Shown: one piece after another, positions 18,284-29,676 of the stretch | Position numbering within the stretch: the stretch's first letter is position 1 | How the letters are laid out: the number at the start of each line of letters is the position of its first letter | Assembly (NCBI GenBank): GCA_963828215.1 | Contig: CAWHFO010000051.1 | Location: forward strand, 372,001-436,000 | DNA: 64,000 bases | Source: CAVTJL01 sp963828215 | Lineage (GTDB): Bacteria; Pseudomonadota; Alphaproteobacteria; Geminicoccales; Geminicoccaceae | Direction: 5' to 3' | Notes under the pieces: generated by a model | What the model saw: the letters and a program-made list of their open reading frames with translations, nothing else | What the model was told of the DNA's origin: nothing | Databases searched by the model: none | Program-made: the position numbers and the translations under genes

Positions 18284-19471
18284 GTGGAGACAGATCGCTT
18301 GCGACCCCCTATCCGCCCCGGCAATCCCCGCTTCGGCTCCGGGCCGACCGTCAAGCGGCCCGGCTGGTCGGCCCGGGCCCTCGAGAGCGCGCTGGTCGGG
18401 CGCTCCCATCGGTCGCCTTCTGCCAGGGCCCGGCTCGTCGAGGTGTGCGAGCGGTCGCGGGCCATGCTCGGCATCCCTGCTGAGTACCGCATCGGTATCA
18501 TCGGCGGATCGGATACGGGCGCCTTCGAGGCGGCCCTGTGGTCCCTCCTCGGCCCGCGGGGGGTCGATGTCGTCGCCTTCGAGGCCTTCGGCAGGGGCTG
18601 GCTCGCCGACGTGCGCGATCATCTGCGCCTCCCGGACCTCCGCGCGCTCGAGGCGCCCTACGGCGAGCTGCCCGATCTCACCGCCGTCGATCCGGCTCGC
18701 GATGCGATCTTCTGCTGGAACGGCACGACCTCTGGCGTGCGTATCCCGGACGGCTCGTGGATCGCCGACGATCGGGCCGGGCTCACCTTCTGCGATGCGA
18801 CCTCGGCCGCGTTCGCCATGGATCTACCTTGGCCGAAGCTCGATGTCGTGACCTGGTCCTGGCAGAAGGTGCTGGGCGGCGAGGCGCAGCACGGAGTCCT
18901 CGTCCTGTCGCCGCGCGCCGCGGCACGCCTCGAGACCTGGACACCGACCTGGCCCGTGCCCAAGCTCTATCGGCTCGCGAGCCAGGGGCGCCTGCTCGAG
19001 GGCCTCTTCGCGGGCGAGACCATCAACACGCCGTCCATGATCGCCGTCGAGGATGCGCTGGACGGGTTGCGCTGGGCCGAGGGTTTGGGTGGGCTGCCGG
19101 CGCTCGTCGCGAGAGCCCAGCGGAACCTGGGCATCCTCGAGGGCTGGGTCCAGCGCACCGGCTGGGTCGACTTCCTGGCCCGGGATCCGGCGCTGCGCTC
19201 TTCCACCTCGGTCTGCCTCGAGATCGTGGATCCCGCTTTCGCCGCGGCCAAGGACCAGGATCAGCGACGGTTCGTCGCGCAGATGACGACCTCCCTGGCC
19301 GAGGCCGGGGCCGCATTCGACATAGCGAGCTACCGCGATGCGCCGCCCGGCCTCCGGATCTGGTGCGGTGCCACGGTCGAGGCTGCCGACCTCCAGGCGC
19401 TCCTTCCGTGGCTGGACTGGAGCTTCGCGGCAACCGTGGAGCTGCTCGCCAACTCCCTTTCCACCGTGTGA
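18284..19471 (+). CDS. serC: Phosphoserine aminotransferase
   Basis: PLP enzyme of the serine pathway that converts 3-phosphohydroxypyruvate and glutamate to phosphoserine. It is of the alphaproteobacterial subtype: N-terminal RPGNPRFGSGPTVKRPGW, GIIGGSDTGAFEAALW and the PLP-lysine segment WSWQKVLGGEAQHGVL. No ATG precedes the conserved N-terminus; a GTG at 18284 gives 395 residues, the usual length, while a TTG at 18230 would add an unconserved leader. It is divergent from ispH. Confidence 0.9.
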   Translation: METDRLRPPIRPGNPRFGSGPTVKRPGWSARALESALVGRSHRSPSARARLVEVCERSRAMLGIPAEYRIGIIGGSDTGAFEAALWSLLGPRGVDVVAFEAFGRGWLADVRDHLRLPDLRALEAPYGELPDLTAVDPARDAIFCWNGTTSGVRIPDGSWIADDRAGLTFCDATSAAFAMDLPWPKLDVVTWSWQKVLGGEAQHGVLVLSPRAAARLETWTPTWPVPKLYRLASQGRLLEGLFAGETINTPSMIAVEDALDGLRWAEGLGGLPALVARAQRNLGILEGWVQRTGWVDFLARDPALRSSTSVCLEIVDPAFAAAKDQDQRRFVAQMTTSLAEAGAAFDIASYRDAPPGLRIWCGATVEAADLQALLPWLDWSFAATVELLANSLSTV

Positions 19472-19588
19472 GGGCCACCCTCTCGACGGGCGCCGCCTCG
19501 GCTCGGGCACCGGATGGCGGTGAGACGTTTGTGAACGACCCAAGCCGGGTAGCTTCGCCCTGGCGATCTGCGTGCGGCACGGAAAATC

Positions 19589-21190
19589 ATGAGACGACGG
19601 GACATACTCGAGAACGCGGCGATCCTTGCCGGCTGGGCGGTGGCCGGCACCGTCATCGCCAAGGCGCCGGCCTTGCTGGCCCAGCCGGCACAGGGAGAAA
19701 GCCGGCCCTTCAGCTGGGAATGGCTCGAGGATCACGCCCGAGAGCTCGCCGGCAGCCCCTACGCCCCGCCGAGCGAGTCTCTCCCGCCCCAGGTCGCCGC
19801 CCTGACCTGGGACGAGTACAACGCCATCAAATTCAGGGCTGACCACGCTCTCTGGGCCGGCACCGGCCTGCCGTTCCAAGTCCAGTTCTTCCACCTGGGG
19901 ATCTTCTTCAAGTCCGCCATTCGCATCGACGAGGTGACGGACGGCCGGGCGACGCCCATTCCCTACGACCCGGCCATGTTCGACTACGGGCCCAATCACT
20001 TCGACCCGCCGCTCCCCGCCGACCTGGGCTTCGCCGGCTTCCGGCTGAACTTCCACGAGAACTTCGCCCAGGACGTCGTGGTCTTTCAGGGCGCCTCCTA
20101 CTTCCGGGCGACGGACTGGCAAAGCCACTACGGCATGTCCTGCCGCGGCCTCGCGATCGACACGGGCATGGAGGGACGCCCGGAAGAGTTCCCGATCTTC
20201 CGGCAATTCTGGCTGGTCCGCCCGACGCCGACCAGCACCACGCTCACCGTCTTCGCCCTTCTCGACAGCCTCAGCGCCACCGGCGCCTATCGGTTCGAGA
20301 TCGCTCCCGGCGGGACGACCATCATGGACGTCACCTGCCATCTCTTCCCCCGCAAGCCCGTCGAGCGGCTGGGCATCGCCCCGCTGACCAGCATGTTCCA
20401 GTACGGCGAGAACGACCGCCGCGTGGCCGACGACTGGCGCCCCGAGATCCACGACTCCGACGGTCTCTCGATGAGGACCGGTGCCGACGAGTGGATCTGG
20501 CGACCGCTCGTCAATCCCGCCCGCATCCGGGTGAGCTCGTTCCTCGACGACAATCCCAAGGGCTTCGGCCTGCTGCAGCGCGACCGGGACTTCAACGACT
20601 ATCAGGACGAAGGCGCCCGCTACGAGCGGCGGCCGAGCGTCTGGGTCACGCCGAAGGGCGACTGGGGCAAGGGCCAGGTGATGCTGGTGGAGCTGCCGAC
20701 GCCCGACGAGACCATGGACAACATCGTGGCGTTCTGGAAACCGGCGGCACCATTCGGACCCGGGCACGAGGTCGAGCTCGCCTATAGGCTCTACTGGTGC
20801 GAGCGGCCGCCCGACCGGCCGGTCAGCCTCGCCCAATGTGTCGCCACGCGGATCGGCAAGGGCGGCATCATCGGCCACGCGCCCGACAGGAACCTGCAGA
20901 AGTTCGTGGTCGACTTCTCGGGCGGCGATCTCCCGCTGATCCACAAGGACGAGCCCGTCGAGCCGGTCATCACCCTCTCGCGCGGCACCGTCCAGCGCCT
21001 CACCGCGCTCGACGGGAAGATCCTGATCTCGCCCCTCGCCCGGCCCCTGCCGGAGATCAATGGCTGGAGGGTGAACTTCGACATCAGCTGGCAGGGCGCC
21101 GAGCCGATCGATCTCCGGATGTTCCTGAAGCTCGGGCCCTCGACCCTGACCGAGACCTGGATCTACCAATGGGATCCGCCGCACCCCTGA
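19589..21190 (+). CDS. Periplasmic glucan biosynthesis protein (OpgG/OpgD family)
   Basis: A 533-residue exported protein needed for osmoregulated periplasmic glucan synthesis. The start MRRRDILENAAILAGW looks like a twin-arginine signal, as in OpgD. Family segments include LTWDEYNAIKFRADHALWA, FHLGIFFKSAIRIDEV, GFAGFRLNFHENFAQDVVVFQGASYFRA and the carboxyl-terminal beta-sandwich. No glucosyltransferase (opgH) gene adjoins it. Full length, with no broken frame. Confidence 0.9.
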   Translation: MRRRDILENAAILAGWAVAGTVIAKAPALLAQPAQGESRPFSWEWLEDHARELAGSPYAPPSESLPPQVAALTWDEYNAIKFRADHALWAGTGLPFQVQFFHLGIFFKSAIRIDEVTDGRATPIPYDPAMFDYGPNHFDPPLPADLGFAGFRLNFHENFAQDVVVFQGASYFRATDWQSHYGMSCRGLAIDTGMEGRPEEFPIFRQFWLVRPTPTSTTLTVFALLDSLSATGAYRFEIAPGGTTIMDVTCHLFPRKPVERLGIAPLTSMFQYGENDRRVADDWRPEIHDSDGLSMRTGADEWIWRPLVNPARIRVSSFLDDNPKGFGLLQRDRDFNDYQDEGARYERRPSVWVTPKGDWGKGQVMLVELPTPDETMDNIVAFWKPAAPFGPGHEVELAYRLYWCERPPDRPVSLAQCVATRIGKGGIIGHAPDRNLQKFVVDFSGGDLPLIHKDEPVEPVITLSRGTVQRLTALDGKILISPLARPLPEINGWRVNFDISWQGAEPIDLRMFLKLGPSTLTETWIYQWDPPHP

Positions 21191-21232
21191 TCTGCCGGGC
21201 CGGCCGCGGGATCGAGGGCAAGGGCACCGTCC

Positions 21233-22255
21233 TCAGTGACGGGCCCCCGGTCGATCGCTCGGAACGAGATCGATCTGGACCACCCGGCCGGCCCTGAGGA
21301 TCTCCGCCGGAAGGGCCGTGCCGGTCCGCTCCCTGGTCAGCAGGCGATGGAGCTCGTCGACACCCGAGATCTGCTGGCCTTCGACGGTGAGCAGCAAATC
21401 ACCTTCCAGCAGCCCTGCCCGCGCCGCCGGGCCATTCGCCTCGACCGAGGCCACGCGCAGCGCCGTCAGGCTCTCCCGACCCAGCCGCCGCGCCAGCGGG
21501 CGCGACAGGGCGATCGTCTGGCCGGCGAGACCGAGATAGGCCCGCCGGACGTGTCCATGGCGAAGGATCTCGCCGAGGACGAAGCGCGCGGTATTGCTCG
21601 CAACCGCGAAGCACAGTCCCTGGGCGCCCAGGATCGTCGCCGTGTTCACGCCGATGGCCCGGCCGCGGCTGTCGATCAGCGGCCCGCCGGAATTGCCCGG
21701 ATTGAGTGCTGCGTCCGTCTGCAGCACGTCGTCGATGAGACGGCCGGAGGCGCCCCGCAGCGAGCGGCCGAGCGCGCTGACCACGCCCGCCGTGACCGAG
21801 AAGTCGAAGCCGAGCGGATTGCCGACCGCGATCGCGATCTGGCCTACGCGCAGCCCGCTCGACGAGGCGAGCTCGAGATGGGCGGCCGGCCCATGGTGGA
21901 CCTGCAGCACCGCGAGGTCGGTGTCGGCATCCTCGCCGACCAGCCAGGCCTTGCCCATCGTGCCGTCGGGAAAGGTGGCCCGCACCAGATCGGCGCCGTG
22001 GACGACATGGCTGTTGGTCAGGAGATAGCCGTCGGAGGTGACGAGAAAGCCGGAGCCCGCGCCGGCCGGACGGCCGCCACGCTCGACGACGACATGGGCC
22101 ACCGCAGGCGCCACCCTGGCCGCGGCCGACGCGACCGCGTCCGAGTAGGCGTCCAGCACCGCCGCATCCGCGGGATCCACGGCCGTTCCGCCGTTCCCGA
22201 GCGGCTCGCCGCCCGGCCCGCCGAGCAGCCCTGAAGAATCGAGATCGAGATACAT
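21233..22255 (-). CDS. Trypsin-like serine protease with PDZ domain (DegP/HtrA family)
   Basis: A 340-residue S1C protease. The catalytic triad is visible: histidine in LLTNSHVVHGADL, aspartate in DADTDLAVLQ and serine in NPGNSGGPLID. A single PDZ domain fills the C-terminal 100 residues. The start MYLDLDSSGLL (22255) is supported by GGGAG six bases upstream. No signal peptide is visible with this start, nor clearly with the longer in-frame extension, so it may be cytoplasmic or exported by an unusual route. It is divergent from purA. Confidence 0.85.
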   Translation of the reverse strand: MYLDLDSSGLLGGPGGEPLGNGGTAVDPADAAVLDAYSDAVASAAARVAPAVAHVVVERGGRPAGAGSGFLVTSDGYLLTNSHVVHGADLVRATFPDGTMGKAWLVGEDADTDLAVLQVHHGPAAHLELASSSGLRVGQIAIAVGNPLGFDFSVTAGVVSALGRSLRGASGRLIDDVLQTDAALNPGNSGGPLIDSRGRAIGVNTATILGAQGLCFAVASNTARFVLGEILRHGHVRRAYLGLAGQTIALSRPLARRLGRESLTALRVASVEANGPAARAGLLEGDLLLTVEGQQISGVDELHRLLTRERTGTALPAEILRAGRVVQIDLVPSDRPGARH

Positions 22256-22395
22256 GCTGGTCTCCCAGTGGAGCGCCGAGATCATGTAGGTGGTTGCGAC
22301 CGGTGCTCCAAAGACCATGCGGATTTCGCGGGGCTGGCATTACCGGGACCTCGGGTGTAGGAGGTCCCGCGCTTCGCATCCGGGAGGGAGGACCG

Positions 22396-23703
<1,308 letters not shown>

Positions 23704-23709
23704 GCGCCC

Positions 23710-25362
23710 TCAACCCGCAGCCGGCGAGCGGCGACCCTGAGCGCCGGCGAGGCGGGCGTCGAGGCGGCGGGCGATCAGGTGGCGGACGAGCGGCGCCTCC
23801 CCGCCCTTGTGGTAGAGCCGCGCCCGAGCCTCGATGGCCTCGTCGGTGGCGGTCGCCCGCAGCGCCTGCCGACGGTAGTCCAGCCAGCTGGCGACGCTGA
23901 AGACCTCCACCCAGTGCTCGGCGTCCGCCACATCCTGGAAGGCCTGCCAGCGCGTGGCGCCGTTGCGCTTGCGCAGGTGCCCGACCTCCTCGACCGCGCG
24001 ACCGAAGGCCTTGGCGTCCTGAGGCGAGATGCGATACTCGACGAGCACCAGAATAGGCCCCTCGTCCTGGTCGAAGGGAAAGGAGGGCACCGGCTCGGCG
24101 CGCCGCTGGGACGGCCTGAGATCCGGCACGGGCCCGGTCGGCAGCCTGAAGCGCAAGCCCAAGAGCAGGCTGGCGGCCATCCAGGCCGCGGCCAGCAGCA
24201 GCGCATGGCGGATGCCGAGCCCGTGGGCCAGAAAGCCCCAGAGCCAGCTGCCGAACGCCATCGCGCCGAACATGAAGGTCTGGTAGACGGCGAAAACCCG
24301 CGCCTGCACCCAGAAGGCCGACGCCGTCTGGACGGTGATGTTGAAGATCGAGAAGGCGCCGAGCCAGGCGGCCCCGCCGAAAGCGAGGGCCAGGATCATG
24401 GCCAGCGTGCTGGGCACGAGGCCCAAGACGCAGAGCATGCCGGCGAAGAACACCGTGAGGACACGGACGACCGCCTCCGACCCGTAGCGAAGGCGTGCCG
24501 GATGGATGAGGAAGGCGCCGACCATCGCGCCCACCCCGAACCCGCCGAGAAGCACGCCATAGGTGACCGGTCCGCCGCCCAGCACGTCCTTGGCGACGAG
24601 AGGAAGCAAGGCCAGCGCGGAGCCCGCCGCGAAGGAGAAGGTCACGTTGCGCAGGAGCACGACGCGGATCGCCGGGGCCTCGGCGACATAGCGGAGGCCC
24701 GTGACGATCGCCTTCGTCACCCTCTCGCGCGGCAGCTCGTCCTTGACGACCGGCCGACGCCAGGTGAGCAGCACCAGGATGAGCGCGGTGTAGCTCACCG
24801 CGTTGACCAGAAAGGCCGCCTGGGCGCCCGCCAGGGCCACGATGGCGCCGCCCAGCGCCGGAGCGGCCGCACGGGCGAAATTGAACGCGACAGCGTTCAA
24901 CGTGACCGCCGCGCCGAGGTTCTCGCTGGGCACCAGCTCGCGCACGATCGACTGGAACGCAGGGCCCTGGAGCGCCGTTCCGAGCCCCAGCGCGAAGGTG
25001 AAGGCGAGCAGCGAGGCGGGGCCGATCAGCCCGGCCGAGGTCAGGGCCGCCAGCATCGTCGAGACGACGAGCATCCAGAGCTGGGCGATCAGCAGCACCC
25101 GACGACGGTCCCACACATCGGCCGCAGCACCGCCGACCAGGGAGAGACAGACGATCGGCGCCTGCACCGCCGTCTGGACGAGGGCTACGAGATCGGCCGT
25201 GCCGGCGAGCGACGTCATCAGCCAGGCGGCGCCGACCGACTGGATCAGCCAGCCGAAGTTCGAGACCGTCACGCTGAGCCAGAGCGCCCGGAACATCGGG
25301 ATGCGCATGGGGGCCATGATGCCCCCCTCGCGGCGGTCCGACGTCGCGGCTCTCGAGCTCAT
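23710..25362 (-). CDS. MFS exporter (MFS_3/EntS type) with C-terminal ABM-like domain
   Basis: A 550-residue major-facilitator protein with about eleven or twelve membrane helices in residues 20-430, including the MFS loop motif (GGAAADVWDRRRVL). The C-terminal 100 residues (GPILVLVEYRISPQDAKAFGR and after) are soluble and resemble the antibiotic-biosynthesis-monooxygenase ferredoxin-like fold that is often attached to this MFS_3 subfamily. The substrate is unknown; relatives export siderophores or drugs. The start may be the first ATG or MAPMRIPMF fifteen codons later. Confidence 0.85.
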   Translation of the reverse strand: MSSRAATSDRREGGIMAPMRIPMFRALWLSVTVSNFGWLIQSVGAAWLMTSLAGTADLVALVQTAVQAPIVCLSLVGGAAADVWDRRRVLLIAQLWMLVVSTMLAALTSAGLIGPASLLAFTFALGLGTALQGPAFQSIVRELVPSENLGAAVTLNAVAFNFARAAAPALGGAIVALAGAQAAFLVNAVSYTALILVLLTWRRPVVKDELPRERVTKAIVTGLRYVAEAPAIRVVLLRNVTFSFAAGSALALLPLVAKDVLGGGPVTYGVLLGGFGVGAMVGAFLIHPARLRYGSEAVVRVLTVFFAGMLCVLGLVPSTLAMILALAFGGAAWLGAFSIFNITVQTASAFWVQARVFAVYQTFMFGAMAFGSWLWGFLAHGLGIRHALLLAAAWMAASLLLGLRFRLPTGPVPDLRPSQRRAEPVPSFPFDQDEGPILVLVEYRISPQDAKAFGRAVEEVGHLRKRNGATRWQAFQDVADAEHWVEVFSVASWLDYRRQALRATATDEAIEARARLYHKGGEAPLVRHLIARRLDARLAGAQGRRSPAAG

Positions 25363-25466
25363 GCCTCGGCACTACGCCCGCCGGAAGCGCGCGGCAAGCG
25401 CGCGGCCGGGAGCGACCGGGCTCGCCACGCCCGAGCCCAGTCCAGCGACGGAAGGGGCCGCGACCC

Positions 25467-26738
25467 TCAGCCGGCCCGAATGCCGAGCCGATCGAGGGCC
25501 GGAATCTCCCGTGCCGGCCCGAGAACGGTCAGGGTCGGCTCGCCGCCGGCGAACAGCCGGCGCCCGACCCGCCGGACCGCCTCCACGTCCACGGCCTCGA
25601 TCTTGGCGACGACCTCTTCCGTCGGGATCCGGCGACCGAAGCAGAGCAGCTGCCGCGCCATGTCGTCGGCGACCGAGTAGGCGCTTTCGAGCGCCATCAG
25701 CATGCCGGCCTTGAGCTGGGCCCGGGCTCGCACGAGCTCGGCTTCGGTCGGCTCCGTGATCAGCGCCTCGATCTCCTCGCCGATGACCGGGAAGAGCTGG
25801 GCCAGCTCAGCCTCGCCGGTCCCGGCATAGACGCCGAGCAGGCCCGTATCCTCGTAGGCGGCGCCGAAGGAGTAGATCGAGTAGCAGAGCCCCCGGTTCT
25901 CCCGGACCTCCTGGAAGAGCCGGGAGGACATGCCGCCGCCGAGCGCGGTCGAGAGCACCTGAAGGGCAAAATAGTCGGGGTCGTGATAGCCGAACGCCTC
26001 GACGCCGAGGCAGACGTGAACCTGCTCCAGATCGGGGCGATGCTCGACGGTCCGCCCGCCCGCATAGCGGGCCCGCTCCGCATCGGACTTCCCGGCCGCC
26101 GGCAGGTCGCGAAAGAGACGGTCGGCGAGGTCGACGAGCCGGTCGTGCTCGACCTTCCCGGCGCCCGCGAGCACCAGGCGCGAGGGGCCGTAGTAGGCGC
26201 CCATATAGTCGACCAGGGCACGCCGCGGCATGGCCTCGACGATCTCCTCGGGCCCGAGGATCGACCGGCCGACCGGCTGATCCGGATAGGCCTGCTCCTG
26301 GAAAAGGTCGAACACCAGGTCATCGGGCGTGTCCTGGACCTGCCCGATCTCCTGGAGGATCACCTGACGCTCCTTCTCGAGCTCCTCCTCCTCGAACGCC
26401 GAATGCTGGAGGATGTCGGCCAGGAGGTCCGTGGCGAGCGGCACGTCGTCCGCCATCACGCGGGCGTAGTAGGCCGTATGCTCGCGGGAGGTGTAGGCGT
26501 TGAGCGAGCCGCCCACGTTCTCGATCTCCTCGGCGATGCCCCGTGCCGAGCGGCGCCGCGTGCCCTTGAAGGCCATGTGCTCCAGCATGTGGGCCACGCC
26601 GTTGACCTCGGCCGCCTCGTAGCGCGCCCCGACGTCGACCCAGACGCCGACGCAGGCCGTCTCCAGGCGTGGCATGGTCTCGGTCATCACGCGGAGCCCG
26701 TTGGGCAGCGTGGTGATCTCCGTGGGGTTGGCGCTCAT
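25467..26738 (-). CDS. M16 family zinc peptidase (processing-peptidase-like)
   Basis: A 423-residue peptidase of the pitrilysin family, similar to the mitochondrial processing peptidase beta subunit. The inverted zinc motif HMLEHM is at about residue 45, followed by the third ligand region EIENVGGSLNAYTSREHTAYYA, and the second domain is intact. Start MSANPTEITTLPNG. It overlaps the end of thrC by four bases, a conserved pairing in alphaproteobacteria, so it is the second gene of a thrC operon. Natural substrates are not known. Confidence 0.9.
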   Translation of the reverse strand: MSANPTEITTLPNGLRVMTETMPRLETACVGVWVDVGARYEAAEVNGVAHMLEHMAFKGTRRRSARGIAEEIENVGGSLNAYTSREHTAYYARVMADDVPLATDLLADILQHSAFEEEELEKERQVILQEIGQVQDTPDDLVFDLFQEQAYPDQPVGRSILGPEEIVEAMPRRALVDYMGAYYGPSRLVLAGAGKVEHDRLVDLADRLFRDLPAAGKSDAERARYAGGRTVEHRPDLEQVHVCLGVEAFGYHDPDYFALQVLSTALGGGMSSRLFQEVRENRGLCYSIYSFGAAYEDTGLLGVYAGTGEAELAQLFPVIGEEIEALITEPTEAELVRARAQLKAGMLMALESAYSVADDMARQLLCFGRRIPTEEVVAKIEAVDVEAVRRVGRRLFAGGEPTLTVLGPAREIPALDRLGIRAG

Positions 26739-28135
26739 GGGGCGGGGAAGCGCTCCTCGATGGCGGCCTCGACGGCGGCCTGGTCGTTGGGCAGGACGAT
26801 CGAGCGCTCGGGGCGCTCCATGAGATCGGCGAAGGCGGGCGGCAAGGCCGGGCGAACCCCGATCGCCGCCTCGACCGCGTCCGGGAACTTCGCCGGGTGG
26901 GCGGTGGCGAGCGTGACCAGCGGGAGGGTCTCGTCGGGCCGTAGCCGCGAGGCCACGGCGAGGCCGACGGCGGTGTGCGGATCGACGACCTCGCCGGTCG
27001 CCGCCCGCAAGGTCGCGATGATCGCCCGGGTCTCGGCCTCGCTGGCGCTGCCACCGGCAAAGAGCTGCCCCAGATCGGCGAACGGAGGGCCTTCCAGGGT
27101 GATGGCGCCGCCCTGCTGCAGGCCCTGCATCCGCGCCCGCACCCGCTCGCCGGATTCGGCCTCGATGCCGTACAGCAGGCGCTCGAAATTGCTGGCGACC
27201 TGGATGTCCATCGACGGGCTGATCGTCGGCACGACGGCACCCCGGCTGTAGATGCCGGTTCGGAAGAAGCGGGCCAGGATGTCGTTGCTGTTGGTGGCGA
27301 CCAGCAGCCTGGCCACGGGCAGGCCGATCCGGCGCGCGACCCAGCCCGCATAGACGTTGCCGAAATTGCCCGTCGGCACGCAGAACGCGATCTCCCGGCC
27401 CGGAGCGCCGAGGCGCAGCCCCGCCCAGACATAGTAGACGGCTTGCGCCACCACCCTGGCCCAGTTGATCGAGTTCACGGCGCTGAGCCGCATCCGCGCC
27501 CGGAAGGCGGCATGGCCGAACATCGCCTTCACGAGATCCTGACAGTCGTCGAACGTGCCCTGAACGGCGATGTTCAGCACGTTCGCCTCCTGGACCGTCG
27601 TCATCTGACGGCGCTGGACCGGCGAGATCCGGCCCTCGGGATGGAGCATGGCGATGCGGATTTGGGCCTTGCCCGCGAAAGCGCGGACAGCGGCCGCCCC
27701 GGTGTCGCCGGATGTGGCGCCCACGATCGTCAGCTCCTCGCCCCGACGGCCCAGCACCTCGTCGAACATCGCCGCCAGGAGCTGCATGGCGAAATCTTTG
27801 AAGGCCAGCGTCGGGCCGTGGAAAAGCTCGAGCAGCCAGTCGTTGGTGCCGAGCTGCTTCAGCGGGGCCACGGCCGGGTGGCCGAACGGGGCATAGGCAC
27901 GGCGGGCGAGGTCCCTGAGCGCAGGCTCGTCGAAGCAGCCTGTCGTGAAGGGGGCCAGGAGCCTCGCCGCCAGATCGGGATAGTCGAGGCAGAGCATGGC
28001 CTCGAGGTCGGCGCGCTCGAAGGTCGGCCACGCTTTCGGCACGAACAGCCCGCCGTCCTCGGCGAGGCCGGCGAGCAGAACGTCCTCGAAGCTTCGCTCG
28101 CCCGCCCGACCGCGGGTGCTCACATAGACGGGCAT
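26735..28135 (-). CDS. thrC: Threonine synthase
   Basis: PLP enzyme converting O-phosphohomoserine to threonine, 466 residues, of the long proteobacterial/fungal type. Landmarks: MPVYVSTRGRAGERSFEDVLL start, the PLP lysine in GPTLAFKDFAMQLL, GATSGDTGAAAV and VPTGNFGNVYAGW. The start at 28135 was chosen over a longer frame because the N-terminus is conserved here. It is followed by the M16 peptidase gene with a 4-base overlap. Confidence 0.95.
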   Translation of the reverse strand: MPVYVSTRGRAGERSFEDVLLAGLAEDGGLFVPKAWPTFERADLEAMLCLDYPDLAARLLAPFTTGCFDEPALRDLARRAYAPFGHPAVAPLKQLGTNDWLLELFHGPTLAFKDFAMQLLAAMFDEVLGRRGEELTIVGATSGDTGAAAVRAFAGKAQIRIAMLHPEGRISPVQRRQMTTVQEANVLNIAVQGTFDDCQDLVKAMFGHAAFRARMRLSAVNSINWARVVAQAVYYVWAGLRLGAPGREIAFCVPTGNFGNVYAGWVARRIGLPVARLLVATNSNDILARFFRTGIYSRGAVVPTISPSMDIQVASNFERLLYGIEAESGERVRARMQGLQQGGAITLEGPPFADLGQLFAGGSASEAETRAIIATLRAATGEVVDPHTAVGLAVASRLRPDETLPLVTLATAHPAKFPDAVEAAIGVRPALPPAFADLMERPERSIVLPNDQAAVEAAIEERFPAP

Positions 28136-28196
28136 GGAACTCCCAGCGCTGCGCCCCGCCTGATAGGCGGCGTCGGCTACCGGCGCAAGCCTGCCG

Positions 28197-29676
28197 TCAA
28201 TGGAGATAGCGGGTTCGGAGGTGATCGAGGAAGGCATCCGCGCGAAGGGGCTCGCCGGTCGCATGCTCGACGAGCCGGTCGAAGGCGAGGAACGAGCCCA
28301 TGCCGTGGATCTTCTCGCGCAGCCAGCCCTGGAGCGGCTGGAAGTCGCCCGCCTCGAGGTCCTGGTCGAGGGTCGGCAGAGTCGTTCCGCGCGGCCCGGA
28401 AGAGCTGAGCCGCGAGGAGCGCCCCCAACGTGTAGCAGGGAAAATAGCCGAAAGCCCCGACCGGCCAGTGGATGTCCTGGAGACAGCCCTGGCGGTCGTC
28501 GGGCGGCATGATGCCGAGCAGCTCCTTCATGCCGTCATGCCAGGCGCCGGGTAGATCCCCCACCTCAAGATCGCCCCGGACGATCGCGCGCTCGAGCCGG
28601 TGGCGCAGCACGACGTGCAGCGGATAGGTCGCCTCGTCGGCGTCGACCCGGATGAGCCCTCGCTCGACCCGATGATAGAGACGGACGAGATTGGCCGGCG
28701 CGAACGCGGGGTCGGCCCCGTAGGTCTGGGCGAGCTCGCCGCCGAGATAGGCGATGAAGGCGGGGGAGCGGCAGGCCTGCATCTCGATGAGCAGGGACTG
28801 GCTCTCGTGAACGGCCATGCCGCGCGCCTCGCCGACCGGCTGGCCCAGCCAGCGGCGCGGCAGGCCCGCCTCGTAGAGCGCGTGCCCGGTCTCGTGCAGC
28901 ACGCCCATCAGGGCCGACGCGACCTCGTCCTCGCGGTAGCGGGTGGTGATCCGCACATCGGTCGGCACGCCGCCGCAGAAGGGATGGGCGCTCTCGTCCA
29001 GCCGCCCCGAATCGAAGTCGAAGCCGAGCCGCATCATGAGCTTGCGGGCGAGCGCCTGCTGCCGCTCGAGCGCGAAGGGGCCGGCCGGGCGCAGGGCACC
29101 GTCGCTACGGGCCAGCGCAGCGTCGACGATCGGCGGCAGAGCCTCCCCGAGCGCCGCGAACACCGGCTCGACCACGGCGTCGCGGAGGTCCGGCTGATGG
29201 GCCTCGAGAAGCGCGTCATAGGCCTCGAGCCCGAGCGCTGCGCCGGTCATGGCGGCGCTCTCCCGGACGAGCCGGACAACCTCCTCCAGCTCGCCGCGGA
29301 GCATGCCGAAATCGGCCTTGGCCCGGGCCTCGCGCCAGACCATCTCGCAGCTCGTCGTCGCCCGCGCCATGGCCTCGACAAGGAGAGGATCGAGGGCGCG
29401 GGCCATGCGGTAGCGCCGCTGCATCTCGCGCAGATTGGCCGCCTGCCATTCGTCGAGGTCGCTCTCCTCGGCGGCGCCGGCAACGAGGTCGCCGGTCTCG
29501 TCGCCCGTCAGCATGTCGTGCGCCAGGCGCCGCAGCGTGGCGGTCTGGTTGCCGCGCGTCGCCGTCGCCCCCTTCGGCATGACGACGGCCGTGTCCCAGC
29601 CGAGGATCGAGAGCGCCCCCTCGACATCCCCGATCCGTCGGAAACGGTCCTCAAGTGCCGCGTAGTGCCAGCCCAT
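28197..29676 (-). CDS. Carboxypeptidase of the M32 (Taq) family, frameshifted near its end
   Basis: Zinc metallocarboxypeptidase of about 492 residues. The zinc motif HETGH (GVLHETGHALYEAG) and downstream glutamate (VHESQSLLIEMQ) are intact. Near the C-terminus the frame slips after LFRAARND. Removing one base around 28378-28382 restores LPTLDQDLEAGDFQPLQGWL, KIHGMGSFLAFDRLVEHATG and a proper end at 28197. Start MGWHYAALEDRF (29676) overlaps the end of the heme A synthase gene by 26 bases, so it is co-transcribed with the oxidase assembly genes. Confidence 0.9.
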
